A DNA stretch of 45,522 nt, from the NCBI GenBank assembly GCA_037141915.1, contig JBAXBP010000006.1, positions 1-45,522 of the forward strand. Direction: 5' to 3'. Under the pieces are notes generated by a model. It made no database searches, had not been told where the DNA came from, and was given only the letters and a program-made list of their open reading frames with translations. Shown piece by piece: positions 15,926-24,608 of this stretch. The stretch is from CAIRDP01 sp037141915. GTDB taxonomy: Bacteria > Bacteroidota > Bacteroidia > Bacteroidales > FEN-979. A program made the position numbers and the translations under genes. Positions within the stretch are counted from its first letter, which is position 1, and every line of letters starts with the position of its first letter.

Positions 15926-17437
15926 TTAATGAAGTACGGGACCTGCCAGTAAAATCCTCTGCATTACCGGTACCAGTCCGTTATTTATCATATCGCTAAG
16001 CCATAACGGGGCCATGCCGATAGCAGTAATACCAATGATGAGAACAACAATGCTGATACGGTCAAACCATTTCCCGTCGGTTATATGATTGAACTCTGGA
16101 TTTTTGATCTTTCCCAGCAGCAGTATCCCCACAACACGCAATATATAAACTGCGGTGACCACGATGGATGAAACTGCGAGAATGGTGCATACTCTGTGGA
16201 ACACATCATTATGCTGGAAGGAACCGACAAAGATCGTCATCTCGGCAACGAAGCCGCTGAATCCCGGGAGGCCGAGCGAAGCGAGGCCGCCGATAACATA
16301 AGCCACTGCGAGGAAAGGCATGACTTTCATCAGTCCTCCCATTTCGTTGATATACCTGGTGTGGGTTCGTCCGTAAATCATGCCGATAAGGGCAAAGAAA
16401 AGGGCTGTCATGATACCATGGGAGATCATCTGCATGATGGCCCCGTTCATGGCGGTCTGGTTCATCATAAGTACTGCGAAAAGTACAAGCGAGCAATGGC
16501 TCACCGACGAATATGCATTGATGTATTTAAGGTCTTTCTGCCAGATAGCTCCGAAGGCTCCGTAAACAACTCCGATGGTCGTAAGGATCAAAAAGATCCA
16601 TGCCATTTCATGAGCGGCACCGGGAAGAAGGAACACTGCAACACGGTAACATCCGTAACCCCCGAGTTTCATCAGAACACCTGCATGAAGCATGGATACT
16701 GCAGTGGGTGCCGAAGCATGACCGTCGGGCGACCAGGTATGGAACGGGAAAAGAGCCCCAAGTACCCCGAAACCGATGAAAAGGAAGGGGAAAAAGAACC
16801 TCTGGGCTGCCATTGGAATGGTCACTTTGGAGATCTGGATTAAATTAAAGGTAAGCTGACCGCCTCCGGGTGCAGAATTAAAATAAAGGCCTAGCAAGCC
16901 AAGCATGATAAAGGCCGAGCCACCCATCAGCATCAAGGTAAGCTTCATGGCTGAATAATGCCTCGGACCGCTTCCCCAGATACCAATAAGAAGGTACATC
17001 GGGATAACCGCAATTTCATAAAACAGGAAAAGTGTAAAGAGATCCAGTGAAATAAAGAACCCGAAGACTCCGCCGGCAAGAAGAATCAGTGAAGTGAAAA
17101 ATTCCCTCGGCAGGTCTGTCACATCCCAGGATGCAAAAATACCGGCAAAGATCACGATGGAAGTCAACCCGATCATGGCAACTGAAACGCCATCCACACC
17201 AATAAAAAAATGTATATTCAGGTTCTTGTACCAGACCATGTCGGTCGAGAAAAGTATCTCTGCAGTATTCCCTGCAGCCCTGGCAGCCAGGAAAAGATAA
17301 ATGAGGGTCCCGGCCAGAATAAGCTGACAGCCCATCCCGATAACGGCCGTCCATTTGACCTGCATATGGGTCTTGCTGAAAAATATCCCAATGGTAGTCA
17401 GAACAGGGATTACGATGAATAATAACAGAAAACTCAT
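15926..17437 (-). CDS. nuoM: Complex I membrane subunit M (antiporter-like)
   Basis: The 503-residue polytopic protein is full length for NuoM. Signature regions include FIGVDGVSVAMIGLTSI, LFYEIAVIPMYLLIGIWG, the TM8-type stretch FPFHTWSPDGHASAPTAVSMLHAGVLMKLGGYG, and DLKYINAYSSVSHCSLVLFA. The conserved Glu of LFYE and the Lys of LMKLGG are present. It is a proton-pumping subunit of the membrane arm, between nuoL (12 bases upstream) and nuoN (36 bases downstream). Confidence 0.96.
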   Translation of the reverse strand: MSFLLLFIVIPVLTTIGIFFSKTHMQVKWTAVIGMGCQLILAGTLIYLFLAARAAGNTAEILFSTDMVWYKNLNIHFFIGVDGVSVAMIGLTSIVIFAGIFASWDVTDLPREFFTSLILLAGGVFGFFISLDLFTLFLFYEIAVIPMYLLIGIWGSGPRHYSAMKLTLMLMGGSAFIMLGLLGLYFNSAPGGGQLTFNLIQISKVTIPMAAQRFFFPFLFIGFGVLGALFPFHTWSPDGHASAPTAVSMLHAGVLMKLGGYGCYRVAVFLLPGAAHEMAWIFLILTTIGVVYGAFGAIWQKDLKYINAYSSVSHCSLVLFAVLMMNQTAMNGAIMQMISHGIMTALFFALIGMIYGRTHTRYINEMGGLMKVMPFLAVAYVIGGLASLGLPGFSGFVAEMTIFVGSFQHNDVFHRVCTILAVSSIVVTAVYILRVVGILLLGKIKNPEFNHITDGKWFDRISIVVLIIGITAIGMAPLWLSDMINNGLVPVMQRILLAGPVLH

Positions 17438-17449
17438 TATCTTATCGTT

Positions 17450-19369
17450 TTAATTGGTCAATAAATAGATGAATAACAAAGCCAGGCCAATGACCCCGGA
17501 AACAAAGGCAAGGGCATACTGCTGCAGCTGCCCCGACTGGAATCCCTTGATCTTATCGGAGGCGACATTGGTAACGAAAGCTATCTGGTTCATGGCGCCG
17601 TCGACAATATGACGGTCGAACCATGCTATCGGCCTGGATACATAATTGAACAATATTTTCTTGGTGATGAAAAGATAGACCTGGTCAATGTAAAACTTGT
17701 TGAAGGCTGCAGTATAAAATCCGCCGAGAGCAATTGAAATTTTCTTTGAAGTCTCTGATTTCCTCATATACAGCATGGTAGCTATACCGATTCCGACCAA
17801 TGCAATGAATACTGCAGGGATGGCAATGCCCCATTCGGTATGGGTTTCAAAGGGCACACTATCGGAAGTCACAAGTTTTGAAAAAGGAATAAAGCCTGCA
17901 AATGTCGAGCCAATCGCCAGAACGATAAGCGGGACGGTCATCGTGGCCGGAGCTTCATGCGGTGTATGATGGTAGTGCTGATCCTTTCCCCAGAACACGT
18001 TAAAATAAAGGCGGAACATATAAAATGCAGTCATTCCGGCCACCAGATATGACATGGCAAATAAAACTTTATTATGATGGAAGGCTGCAACCAGGATCTC
18101 ATCCTTGCTGAAAAATCCTGCAAATGGGGGAATACCGGCAATAGCAAGACAGGCTATGAGGAAGGTGGCATGTGTGATGGGCAGGTATTTCCTTAATCCT
18201 CCCATCTCGTTCATATAATTTGAATGGACGGAATGTATTATTGCACCGGCGCCAAGGAAAAGTAAGGCTTTGAAAAAGGCATGCGTGAACAGGTGGAACA
18301 TGGAGGCCATGTAACCAAGGCCTTCCTCCCCTCCGTATCCTGAAACACCAAGGGCCAGCATCATCATACCGATCTGCGACATGGTCGAGTAAGCCAGAAC
18401 GCGTTTAATATCATATTGGGTACACGCGATCACAGCAGCAAATAATGAAGTAAACCCTCCTACCCAGGCCACGATCTCCAGACCCGATTGTTCATGATGG
18501 AAGATCGGGAACATGCGTGCAACAAGATAAACTCCTGCAACGACCATGGTTGCGGCATGGATAAGAGCCGACACGGGTGTAGGGCCTTCCATTGCATCGG
18601 GGAGCCAGATATGCAGAGGGAACATGGCCGATTTACCGGCGCCGCCCATGAAAATGAACAGCATAGACCAGGTCATGGTCGACATGCCCAGGAACATGAT
18701 GCCCTGGCCTGAAGTAAAAGCCGGGCTGTTCGGCCCTGTAAGAGTTATAAAATCAAAAGTGCCCGTCATATATGACAGGAGCAGGATGCCGATAAGAAAT
18801 CCCAGGTCGGCAAATCTTGTCACAATGAATGCTTTCTTGCTGGCAGCCACCGCTGAGTCCTTCTCATAATAAAACCCGATGAGCAGGAAGGATGAAACCC
18901 CTACAAGTTCCCAGAAAATATACATCTGGAAGATGTTGGTTGCAATAACCAGTCCCAGCATGGAAAAGCTGAAAAGCGACAGGATGGAGAAGAAACGTGC
19001 AAACCCTTTCTCCCCTTTCATATAACCCAGTGAATAAATATGAACCATGAATGATACCGTCGTGATGACGATGAGCATCATTACCGAAATAGGATCCAGC
19101 AATACGCCTATGTCGATATGAAGCTTATCGGTCAGGTGAAGCCAGGTCATATTGAAACCCAGTACCTTCTGAAAAGCACCTCCGACCTTGCCAAGTACAA
19201 AAAAATACTTGTATGCGGTGATGACTGCCAGTAAAAAATTAATTCCCAGACCCGTGGTTCCTATTATACCGGTCACAATGGGTTTGAACCTGTTGCCGGT
19301 AAGCCCCGTTCCCACGAACACTATCAGTGGTATCAGAAGTATCCAGATGGTGTAACTGAAATCGATCAT
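17450..19369 (-). CDS. nuoL: Complex I membrane subunit L (distal antiporter-like)
   Basis: The 639-residue protein is the largest membrane-arm subunit, with about 16 transmembrane segments and the long amphipathic C-terminal helix expected of NuoL. Landmarks include FFSILSLFSFSMLGLVIATN, FWELVGVSSFLLIGFYYE, the Lys loop GAGKSAMFPLHIWLPDAMEGP, SALIHAATMVVAGVYLVARM, and DIKRVLAYSTMSQIGMM. It caps the distal end of complex I. The gap from nuoK contains a palindromic heptamer repeat. No frameshift is seen. Confidence 0.96.
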   Translation of the reverse strand: MIDFSYTIWILLIPLIVFVGTGLTGNRFKPIVTGIIGTTGLGINFLLAVITAYKYFFVLGKVGGAFQKVLGFNMTWLHLTDKLHIDIGVLLDPISVMMLIVITTVSFMVHIYSLGYMKGEKGFARFFSILSLFSFSMLGLVIATNIFQMYIFWELVGVSSFLLIGFYYEKDSAVAASKKAFIVTRFADLGFLIGILLLSYMTGTFDFITLTGPNSPAFTSGQGIMFLGMSTMTWSMLFIFMGGAGKSAMFPLHIWLPDAMEGPTPVSALIHAATMVVAGVYLVARMFPIFHHEQSGLEIVAWVGGFTSLFAAVIACTQYDIKRVLAYSTMSQIGMMMLALGVSGYGGEEGLGYMASMFHLFTHAFFKALLFLGAGAIIHSVHSNYMNEMGGLRKYLPITHATFLIACLAIAGIPPFAGFFSKDEILVAAFHHNKVLFAMSYLVAGMTAFYMFRLYFNVFWGKDQHYHHTPHEAPATMTVPLIVLAIGSTFAGFIPFSKLVTSDSVPFETHTEWGIAIPAVFIALVGIGIATMLYMRKSETSKKISIALGGFYTAAFNKFYIDQVYLFITKKILFNYVSRPIAWFDRHIVDGAMNQIAFVTNVASDKIKGFQSGQLQQYALAFVSGVIGLALLFIYLLTN

Positions 19370-19412
19370 ATCAATGGTTTAAAAGTTCGTTTGTTTATTT
19401 CTTGCACCTTAG

Positions 19413-19463
19413 CCGTGAATCGTGAATCGCGACTCGTAACGGTTCATGATTCGCGGATCACGG
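19413..19463. repeat. CGTGAAT-type heptamer palindrome, nuoK-nuoL gap
   Basis: Degenerate heptamers (CGTGAAT twice, CGCGACT, then inverted ATTCGCG, GATCACG) form an imperfect inverted repeat with arms about 19413-19432 and 19444-19463. The RNA could fold into a hairpin between nuoK and nuoL. The unit resembles the TTCACGG array at 6604-6636. Confidence 0.75.
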
Positions 19464-19464
19464 T

Positions 19465-19782
19465 TTAATATTTCATTTCATTCATGTTTTCCACATCAAT
19501 ATTCACTAAACGGCGGTAAATGTTGATGATGATTGCTATGGCCACTGAAGCCTCGGCGGCGGCTACTGCAATGATGAAGAGAGTGAAATACATCCCTTCG
19601 AGATGCCCGGGGTAAAGGATCTTGTTAAACGCCACGAAGTTGATACAGACCGAATTAAGGATGAGCTCGATCGACATCAGCATAGTGATAAGATTTTTCC
19701 GTACAAGGAATCCGTAGATCCCGATGAAAAACATTACGGTGGAGAGAACCAGGAACCAGTGAATTGGAACGCCTTCGAACAT
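19465..19782 (-). CDS. nuoK: Complex I membrane subunit K
   Basis: The 105-residue protein with three transmembrane helices is typical of NuoK. Conserved features are GIYGFLVRKNLITMLMSIELILNSVCINFVAF, with the buried Glu in SIEL, and AVAAAEASVAIAIIINIYRR, with the second buried Glu in AAEAS. Those two Glu residues belong to the proton path through the membrane arm. The 17-base gap from nuoJ fits one transcript. The C-terminus NIDVENMNEMKY is cytoplasmic and variable. Confidence 0.95.
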   Translation of the reverse strand: MFEGVPIHWFLVLSTVMFFIGIYGFLVRKNLITMLMSIELILNSVCINFVAFNKILYPGHLEGMYFTLFIIAVAAAEASVAIAIIINIYRRLVNIDVENMNEMKY

Positions 19783-19799
19783 AAGTGTATATTTAAAAC

Positions 19800-20309
19800 T
19801 TAATCTTTTCTTTTCTTAGCCAGGATTATCGATCCTATCATTGCAGCAAGCAGCAACACGCTGATGACTTCAAAAGGAAGCGCATAACCGTATTTGCCCG
19901 TGCTCAGCATGCCTTCGCCTATGGTATGGATGTCTACCCTTGAGGAGTCGAAAGTCTTTTGAACAAATTCAGTCTGAAGTATTGTCAGAATGCACAACAC
20001 GGCCCCGGCAACTGCTGCAATTGCAGCATATATCCTCTTGGTAACCGGCGGGATGCTCAGCTTTTCGTTGATATGGCTGGTGAGCAGGATTGAGAAGATG
20101 ATCAGCACGACAATGCCTCCTGCGTACAGCGTCAGCTGTATGGCGGCAAGGAAGTTGAACCTGAGCAGGAAATACAGTCCTGACGTGGAGACCAGAACGA
20201 ACAACAGGAATGTGGCAGCCCTGAGGATACGCCTGCTGGTCACGGTCAGTAGTGAAAAAACTACGATCACCACCGAAAATAGCAAAAACATGAATTGATT
20301 GTTCGTCAT
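19800..20309 (-). CDS. nuoJ: Complex I membrane subunit J
   Basis: The 169-residue protein with five hydrophobic segments matches NuoJ (NDUF5/ND6 type). The conserved LRFNFLAAIQLTLYAGGIVVLIIFSILLT segment contains the pi-bulge helix linked to coupling. The C-terminal helix PFEVISVLLLAAMIGSIILA is also typical. The ATG overlaps the nuoI stop by one base (TAATG), so the two are translationally coupled. Confidence 0.95.
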   Translation of the reverse strand: MTNNQFMFLLFSVVIVVFSLLTVTSRRILRAATFLLFVLVSTSGLYFLLRFNFLAAIQLTLYAGGIVVLIIFSILLTSHINEKLSIPPVTKRIYAAIAAVAGAVLCILTILQTEFVQKTFDSSRVDIHTIGEGMLSTGKYGYALPFEVISVLLLAAMIGSIILAKKRKD

Positions 20310-20788
20310 TACTCTACACCTTTAATGATGGATGAACCGGGTTGATTTAACACTTTTGTAAGCCTGGCACGGTCGAACACCGCATGCTCAAACTTCTGCC
20401 CGTAACCAAGCGCATTGGAAGGGCAGTTTTTAACACATAACCCGCAGAAAGTGCACATGCCGAGATGGTAAATATGCCTGTCGATGATGCGTTTTGGCTT
20501 GCCGTCCTCACCTGGGACCCTTGCCGCAATGACCTCTATTGATCCGTTGGGGCAGTTGTTTTCACAAATACCGCATCCGTTGCAGCTATGCTGGTTATTG
20601 CTGTCGTGAAGCATGATGACCTCACCTTTGAACCGTTCGAACATCTGCAGGGTTTTCCTGTTTTCAGGATACTGCTGCGTTACGATCTGCCCGGGGCTGA
20701 AGAAATACCGGCCTGTGACCGACATCCCTGTTAGCAGGGATTTCACCCCGTGGAAAATATCTGTAAAGTACTTAAAGAAGCTGTTCAT
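20309..20788 (-). CDS. nuoI: Complex I iron-sulfur subunit I
   Basis: The 159-residue peripheral subunit has two [4Fe-4S] motifs, C69, C72, C75, C79 and C112, C115, C118, C122, corresponding to clusters N6a and N6b. The N-terminal part (KSLLTGMSVTGRYFF) packs on the membrane arm. It passes electrons to NuoB. Because NuoEFG is absent from this operon, NuoI may be near the point where an external donor such as ferredoxin docks. That idea follows from work on Fd-type complex I enzymes and is an inference here. Confidence 0.96.
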   Translation of the reverse strand: MNSFFKYFTDIFHGVKSLLTGMSVTGRYFFSPGQIVTQQYPENRKTLQMFERFKGEVIMLHDSNNQHSCNGCGICENNCPNGSIEVIAARVPGEDGKPKRIIDRHIYHLGMCTFCGLCVKNCPSNALGYGQKFEHAVFDRARLTKVLNQPGSSIIKGVE

Positions 20789-20795
20789 AGAATGC

Positions 20796-21884
20796 TTAAA
20801 AATGCCAATGCATTAATACTAAAAATGCCATTACCAGTATGTTGACCAGGTTGATCGGGAGCAGGTATTTCCACTCCAGGGTAAGCAGCTGGTCGATACG
20901 CAGGCGGGGGAATGTCCATTTGAATAACATCATCAGCCAGATAATAAATCCTGTTTTGCCTATGTACCAAACAAACGGAGGAATGTAGTCCATGATGTGG
21001 TTGAAGCCTTCCCATCCCGAGATATGGAAAGGCATCCAGCCTCCCCAGAACACTGTTGCTGCAATGGAAGCAACAAGAAACATATTCATGTATTCGGCCA
21101 GGAAGAAGAACGCAAATTTGATACCCGAGTATTCAGTATGGAAGCCTGCTGTAAGCTCCGATTCAGCTTCGGCAAGGTCAAAGGGACCACGGTTGGTTTC
21201 GGCTGTACTTGCAATCAGGAAAATTACAAATGCAATGACAGCAGGGATATGTCCTTTGAAAATGAACCAGCCGTTCCTCTGCATTTCCACGATCTCCGAA
21301 AACTGCATGGTTCCTGCCAGGACGATGATAGTAAGCAGGGAGAGGCCGACCGAGAGTTCGTAGCTGACGATCTGCGCCCCGCTTCTAATGGCGCCGATGA
21401 GAGAATATTTATTGTTCGATGACCAGCCGGCAAGCAGGATGCCTACAACCCCGAGGGATGACACCGCAACCACATAAAGGATCCCGATATCGAAATCTAT
21501 GGCATGAAGCCCTTTTGCAAAAGGCACTGCCGATAAGGCCATGAAAGAGGCAATGATGACGATAAACGGGGCAATATTGAAAAGCAGTTTATCGGAATCC
21601 TTGATATAAACCAGCTCTTTCATCAGCAGTTTGATAAAATCGGCGATGGTCTGGAAAATGCCGTAAGGTCCGACACGGTTGGGTCCGACACGGTTCTGCA
21701 TGAATGCACAAACCTTTCTTTCGGCATACACCAGGAACAGGCCGACAACTGCATAGAAAAGCAGGAAGACTACCCCGATGATAACCCATTCGGTGATCAA
21801 CGCCCAGGTAGGTGACATGATGCTGTTCAGCCCCTTGTCAATCCACTGGTTGAATGATGTAAAATCGTAAATATTAAAGGTCAT
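20796..21884 (-). CDS. nuoH: Complex I membrane subunit H
   Basis: The 362-residue protein has about eight helices and carries NuoH signatures: the quinone-chamber loop MQNRVGPNRVGPYGIFQTIADFIK (residues about 80-105), ERKVCAF before it, RGPFDLAEAESELTAGFHTEYSG, and the C-terminal KWTFPRLRIDQLLTLEWK. It forms the quinone channel with NuoB and NuoD. It follows nuoD after 12 bases and precedes nuoI by 7 bases. The gene is intact and of usual length. Confidence 0.96.
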   Translation of the reverse strand: MTFNIYDFTSFNQWIDKGLNSIMSPTWALITEWVIIGVVFLLFYAVVGLFLVYAERKVCAFMQNRVGPNRVGPYGIFQTIADFIKLLMKELVYIKDSDKLLFNIAPFIVIIASFMALSAVPFAKGLHAIDFDIGILYVVAVSSLGVVGILLAGWSSNNKYSLIGAIRSGAQIVSYELSVGLSLLTIIVLAGTMQFSEIVEMQRNGWFIFKGHIPAVIAFVIFLIASTAETNRGPFDLAEAESELTAGFHTEYSGIKFAFFFLAEYMNMFLVASIAATVFWGGWMPFHISGWEGFNHIMDYIPPFVWYIGKTGFIIWLMMLFKWTFPRLRIDQLLTLEWKYLLPINLVNILVMAFLVLMHWHF

Positions 21885-21896
21885 ATTACCTTGTTT

Positions 21897-23024
21897 TTAT
21901 CTGTCAATATCCGGAATTACTAAGTCAAGTGAAGCGCCGATAGCCACAAGGTCGGCAATTTTCATACCGCGGCTGATATGATCAAGCACGCTCAGGTTTG
22001 AGAAACTGGGAGTGCGGAATTTCATCCTGTAAGGAGTCTTGTTCCCGTCGCTGACAACATAAAGGCCAAGTTCACCTCTTGCCGATTCGACCTTCTGGTA
22101 ATATTCACCGGCGGGCAGTTTGATCACTGCTTTCATCTTGGCTGAATAGTCTCCCGCAGGAATGTTATCGATCAGCTGTTCGATGATATTCATCGATTCA
22201 TGCATTTCCTGCATGCGAACCATGTAGCGGGAATAGGTGTCACAGCCATAACGGAGAACCTCGTTGAACTGGACCTGGCCATACATGCTGTATGGTTCAT
22301 TCTTACGGATATCGCAGGACCAGCCTGATCCCCGTCCCGAAGGACCCGTAACCCCGTAACTGATGGCATCTTCTTTTGAAAGCATCCCTACCCCCTGGCT
22401 GCGCTGCTCGAAAATAACGTTGCCTGAAAGGATACGGTCGTAATCTTTAATTTTCTTCTTGAATGTCTTGATGAAAGCATGTACTCTTTTCTGGAAGTTA
22501 GGATGGAGGTCCTGCATCACACCGCCCGGGCAGTTGTAACTCTGAAGGAAACGGCTTCCTGTCGTTTCTTCCCAGATATCCAGGATCATTTCACGATCGC
22601 GCAGACCGTAAAAGAAACAGGTCAGTCCACCCAGATCCATGCCGAAACTTGACCACCAGAGCTGATGGGACTGTATCCTGGCCAGCTCATCCATGATCGT
22701 ACGGATGTACTTAACTCTTTCGGGCACCTCTATCTCAAGGGCTTTTTCAACAAGAAGGCAAACCGCATGGTTGTTGATGTGTGCCGAAAGATAATCTATC
22801 CTGTCGGTAAGGTGGATCAACTGGGGGTAAGTGTCTTTCTCACACATTTTTTCTATCCCACGGTGGATGTACCCGCAATGTGGTTTCAGGCTTTTTACCA
22901 TCTCACCCTGGAGGGAAACCACCAGGCGCAGCACACCGTGTGTTGACGGATGCTGAGGCCCCATATTAATATGGTACTCCTCTTCCTCGATCTTACTGAC
23001 AGGCAGGTTGATTATCTCTTTCAT
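21897..23024 (-). CDS. nuoD: Complex I 49-kDa-type subunit D
   Basis: The 375-residue peripheral subunit is related to the large subunit of NiFe hydrogenases. It has NMGPQHPSTHGVLRLV near the N-terminus (about 21-36), CGYIHRGIEKMCE, and a C-terminal LVIPDIDR. With NuoB it forms the quinone-reduction site. Unlike some Bacteroidetes, where nuoC and nuoD are fused, here they are separate genes three bases apart. The start ATG at 23024 is the only sensible one. Confidence 0.96.
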   Translation of the reverse strand: MKEIINLPVSKIEEEEYHINMGPQHPSTHGVLRLVVSLQGEMVKSLKPHCGYIHRGIEKMCEKDTYPQLIHLTDRIDYLSAHINNHAVCLLVEKALEIEVPERVKYIRTIMDELARIQSHQLWWSSFGMDLGGLTCFFYGLRDREMILDIWEETTGSRFLQSYNCPGGVMQDLHPNFQKRVHAFIKTFKKKIKDYDRILSGNVIFEQRSQGVGMLSKEDAISYGVTGPSGRGSGWSCDIRKNEPYSMYGQVQFNEVLRYGCDTYSRYMVRMQEMHESMNIIEQLIDNIPAGDYSAKMKAVIKLPAGEYYQKVESARGELGLYVVSDGNKTPYRMKFRTPSFSNLSVLDHISRGMKIADLVAIGASLDLVIPDIDR

Positions 23025-23027
23025 AGA

Positions 23028-23486
23028 CTAAAATTCAACGATGTTTACTTCATCCACATAATCCTTGCGCAGGGGATAACCCTTCCATTCTTCATCCAGG
23101 AAAATGCGGCGAAGATCGGGATGGTTGTTAAACCGGATACCGAACATATCGTAGGTCTCCCGTTCATGGAAATCGGCAGTCCGCCAGATATCGCAAACCG
23201 TATCAAATGCCGGATTGACCCTGTCGTCGGTCTTTACTTTGAGAACGACTGCATGCTTGTGGGTTGTGGAATTGAGATGATATACCACGGCAAGCTGCTT
23301 ACCATAATCGACCCCGCTTAAACAGAAAAGAAAATCGAAACTCAGTTCCTGAGTGTTCTTCAGCTTTTCCGCCAGGTTGTGTAATTCGGCTGCCGGGACG
23401 ACCAGTGTCAGATACTGCTTGTTTTCCTCCGTCTGTGCATCAGGCACAATCGAGAGAATCCGGGCTTTTAATGTTTCGTTATCCAT
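23028..23486 (-). CDS. nuoC: Complex I 30-kDa-type subunit C
   Basis: The 152-residue protein contains the NuoC signature DIWRTADFHERETYDMFGI (about 110-128) and the typical C-terminus RRIFLDEEWKGYPLRKDY. It is a structural subunit of the connecting arm and has no cofactor. It is separate from nuoD. A 46-base gap from nuoB holds an octamer repeat. Confidence 0.95.
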   Translation of the reverse strand: MDNETLKARILSIVPDAQTEENKQYLTLVVPAAELHNLAEKLKNTQELSFDFLFCLSGVDYGKQLAVVYHLNSTTHKHAVVLKVKTDDRVNPAFDTVCDIWRTADFHERETYDMFGIRFNNHPDLRRIFLDEEWKGYPLRKDYVDEVNIVEF

Positions 23487-23496
23487 ATGTATAAGT

Positions 23497-23528
23497 AGCG
23501 AAATGGTGAAATAGCGAAATATCGAAAT
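23497..23528. repeat. AGCGAAAT octamer repeat, nuoB-nuoC gap
   Basis: Four tandem octamers, AGCGAAAT, GGTGAAAT, AGCGAAAT and ATCGAAAT, occupy most of the gap. They are the reverse-complement type of those at 14446-14480 and 31108-31131. The array sits in the likely leader of nuoC. Confidence 0.88.
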
Positions 23529-23532
23529 TTGT

Positions 23533-24090
23533 TTATTTACGACCCATGATCATGGATTCCTCCGGACGGGTAATGGTTTCGAGCTTGATCTTGCGTTGAA
23601 GCTGCATCACACCGTACAATAATGCTTCCGGGCGGGGAGGGCAGCCGGGGATATAAACGTCCACAGGGATCACCTGGTCAACGCCCCTAACCACATGGTA
23701 GGAATTATAATAGAACGGACCTCCGGAAACTGCACATGCTCCCATGGCAATGACATACCGGGGCTCTGACATCTGGTCATATAAGCGTTTTAAAACAGGG
23801 GCCATTTTGTTCACTATGGTTCCTGCAACAACGATAACATCGGCCTGGCGGGGACTGGCACGGTACACTTCAATGCCGAACCGGGCAAAATCATGGCGCG
23901 ATGCCCCTGTGGCCATCATTTCAATACCGCAGCAACTGGTAGCAAATGTCAGTGGCCATACTGAATTTGAACGTCCCCAGTCAATGACTGCATCTATGGT
24001 GGTCATCAGTATGCCTGAACCGGTTTTTCTGAATAATTCCAGGGTTTCGTTGTCCTGGAAATCTTTTTCCTTGATATTCTTTATTCCCAT
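23533..24090 (-). CDS. nuoB: Complex I iron-sulfur subunit B (N2 cluster)
   Basis: With the start at 24090 the protein has 185 residues, normal for NuoB. The N2 [4Fe-4S] ligands are C53, C54 (TSCCGIEMM), C119 (GACAVSGG) and C150 (GCPPRPE). This cluster hands electrons to quinone. An upstream reading to 24201 would overlap most of nuoA's 3' end and lacks NuoB character. The ATG at 24090 has an AAAGGAG ribosome site and overlaps the nuoA stop by 10 bases, which fixes the start. Confidence 0.96.
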   Translation of the reverse strand: MGIKNIKEKDFQDNETLELFRKTGSGILMTTIDAVIDWGRSNSVWPLTFATSCCGIEMMATGASRHDFARFGIEVYRASPRQADVIVVAGTIVNKMAPVLKRLYDQMSEPRYVIAMGACAVSGGPFYYNSYHVVRGVDQVIPVDVYIPGCPPRPEALLYGVMQLQRKIKLETITRPEESMIMGRK

Positions 24091-24431
24091 TTCAATGCTC
24101 CTTTCTTCCAGGCATAAAGCAGTCCTATACCCAATACGAAAAAGAAAATCACGATCTCGGTGAAGGCAGTGATTCCCATGGTTTTCATCATAACTGCCCA
24201 TGGAAAGATGAACACTGCTTCAACATCGAACACGAGAAAAATGATCGCGAACAGATAATACCCTACATTGAATTGCAGCCATGTAATGCCTTCCGTGGGA
24301 ATACCGCATTCATAAGCTTCGGCTTTCTGAGGGTTTGTCGACGTTGGCGGGATGTAACTCGAGAATAGCAGGGCGATACCAACTAAAAATGCCCCGACTA
24401 TAAAAAATAAAATCAGGCTTTCAGCACTCAT
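24081..24431 (-). CDS. nuoA: Complex I membrane subunit A
   Basis: The 116-residue protein has three transmembrane helices. The conserved loop PQKAEAYECGIPTEG (about 34-48, with the Cys of YECG) and the acidic helix FLVFDVEAVFIFPWA are diagnostic of NuoA. It is the first gene of the nuo operon. A TAATTTTG promoter box and a 16-bp perfect palindrome lie in the 40 bases before it. ppnP lies upstream, and the 177-base gap between them holds these signals. Confidence 0.96.
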   Translation of the reverse strand: MSAESLILFFIVGAFLVGIALLFSSYIPPTSTNPQKAEAYECGIPTEGITWLQFNVGYYLFAIIFLVFDVEAVFIFPWAVMMKTMGITAFTEIVIFFFVLGIGLLYAWKKGALKWE

Positions 24432-24432
24432 A

Positions 24433-24450
24433 ATGTTAACATGTTAACAG
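24433..24450. promoter_or_regulatory. Rex-like palindromic operator of the nuo operon
   Basis: TGTTAACATGTTAACA (24434-24449) is a perfect 16-bp palindrome containing TGTTAA-N4-TTAACA. It starts two bases before the nuoA start codon and lies just downstream of a TAATTTTG box. The same core with the same 4-base spacing precedes hdrC. It resembles the known Rex operator (TTGTTAA-N4-TTAACAA). Repressor binding here would block transcription start or early elongation. Confidence 0.6.
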
Positions 24451-24459
24451 ATCTGCCCG

Positions 24460-24467
24460 CAAAATTA
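24460..24467 (-). promoter_or_regulatory. Candidate -7 box (TAATTTTG) of the nuo operon
   Basis: The minus strand reads TAATTTTG, 29 bases before nuoA. Transcription would begin next to the palindrome at 24433-24450. No clear TTG is present at the -33 distance. The rest of the 24468-24608 gap shows no gene or clear element. Confidence 0.45.
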
Positions 24468-24608
24468 AAAATTTATCTGACTTAACCTAACGAAGGGTAC
24501 AGTTTATACTCTGTAAAAATTGGACAATGTATTCATTTACAGATCAGTTAACTACGGGATCCGTAAAATATCATTAGGGATATTGAGATTTATCAATCTG
24601 CGATTTGG

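Noticed and set aside
16196..16843. 215-codon plus-strand ORF opposite nuoM
   Set aside because: Antisense shadow of a highly conserved gene; His/Met-rich composition without domains.
24091..24201. Extended start for nuoB
   Set aside because: The extra residues overlap nuoA and are not NuoB-like; ATG at 24090 has a strong ribosome site.
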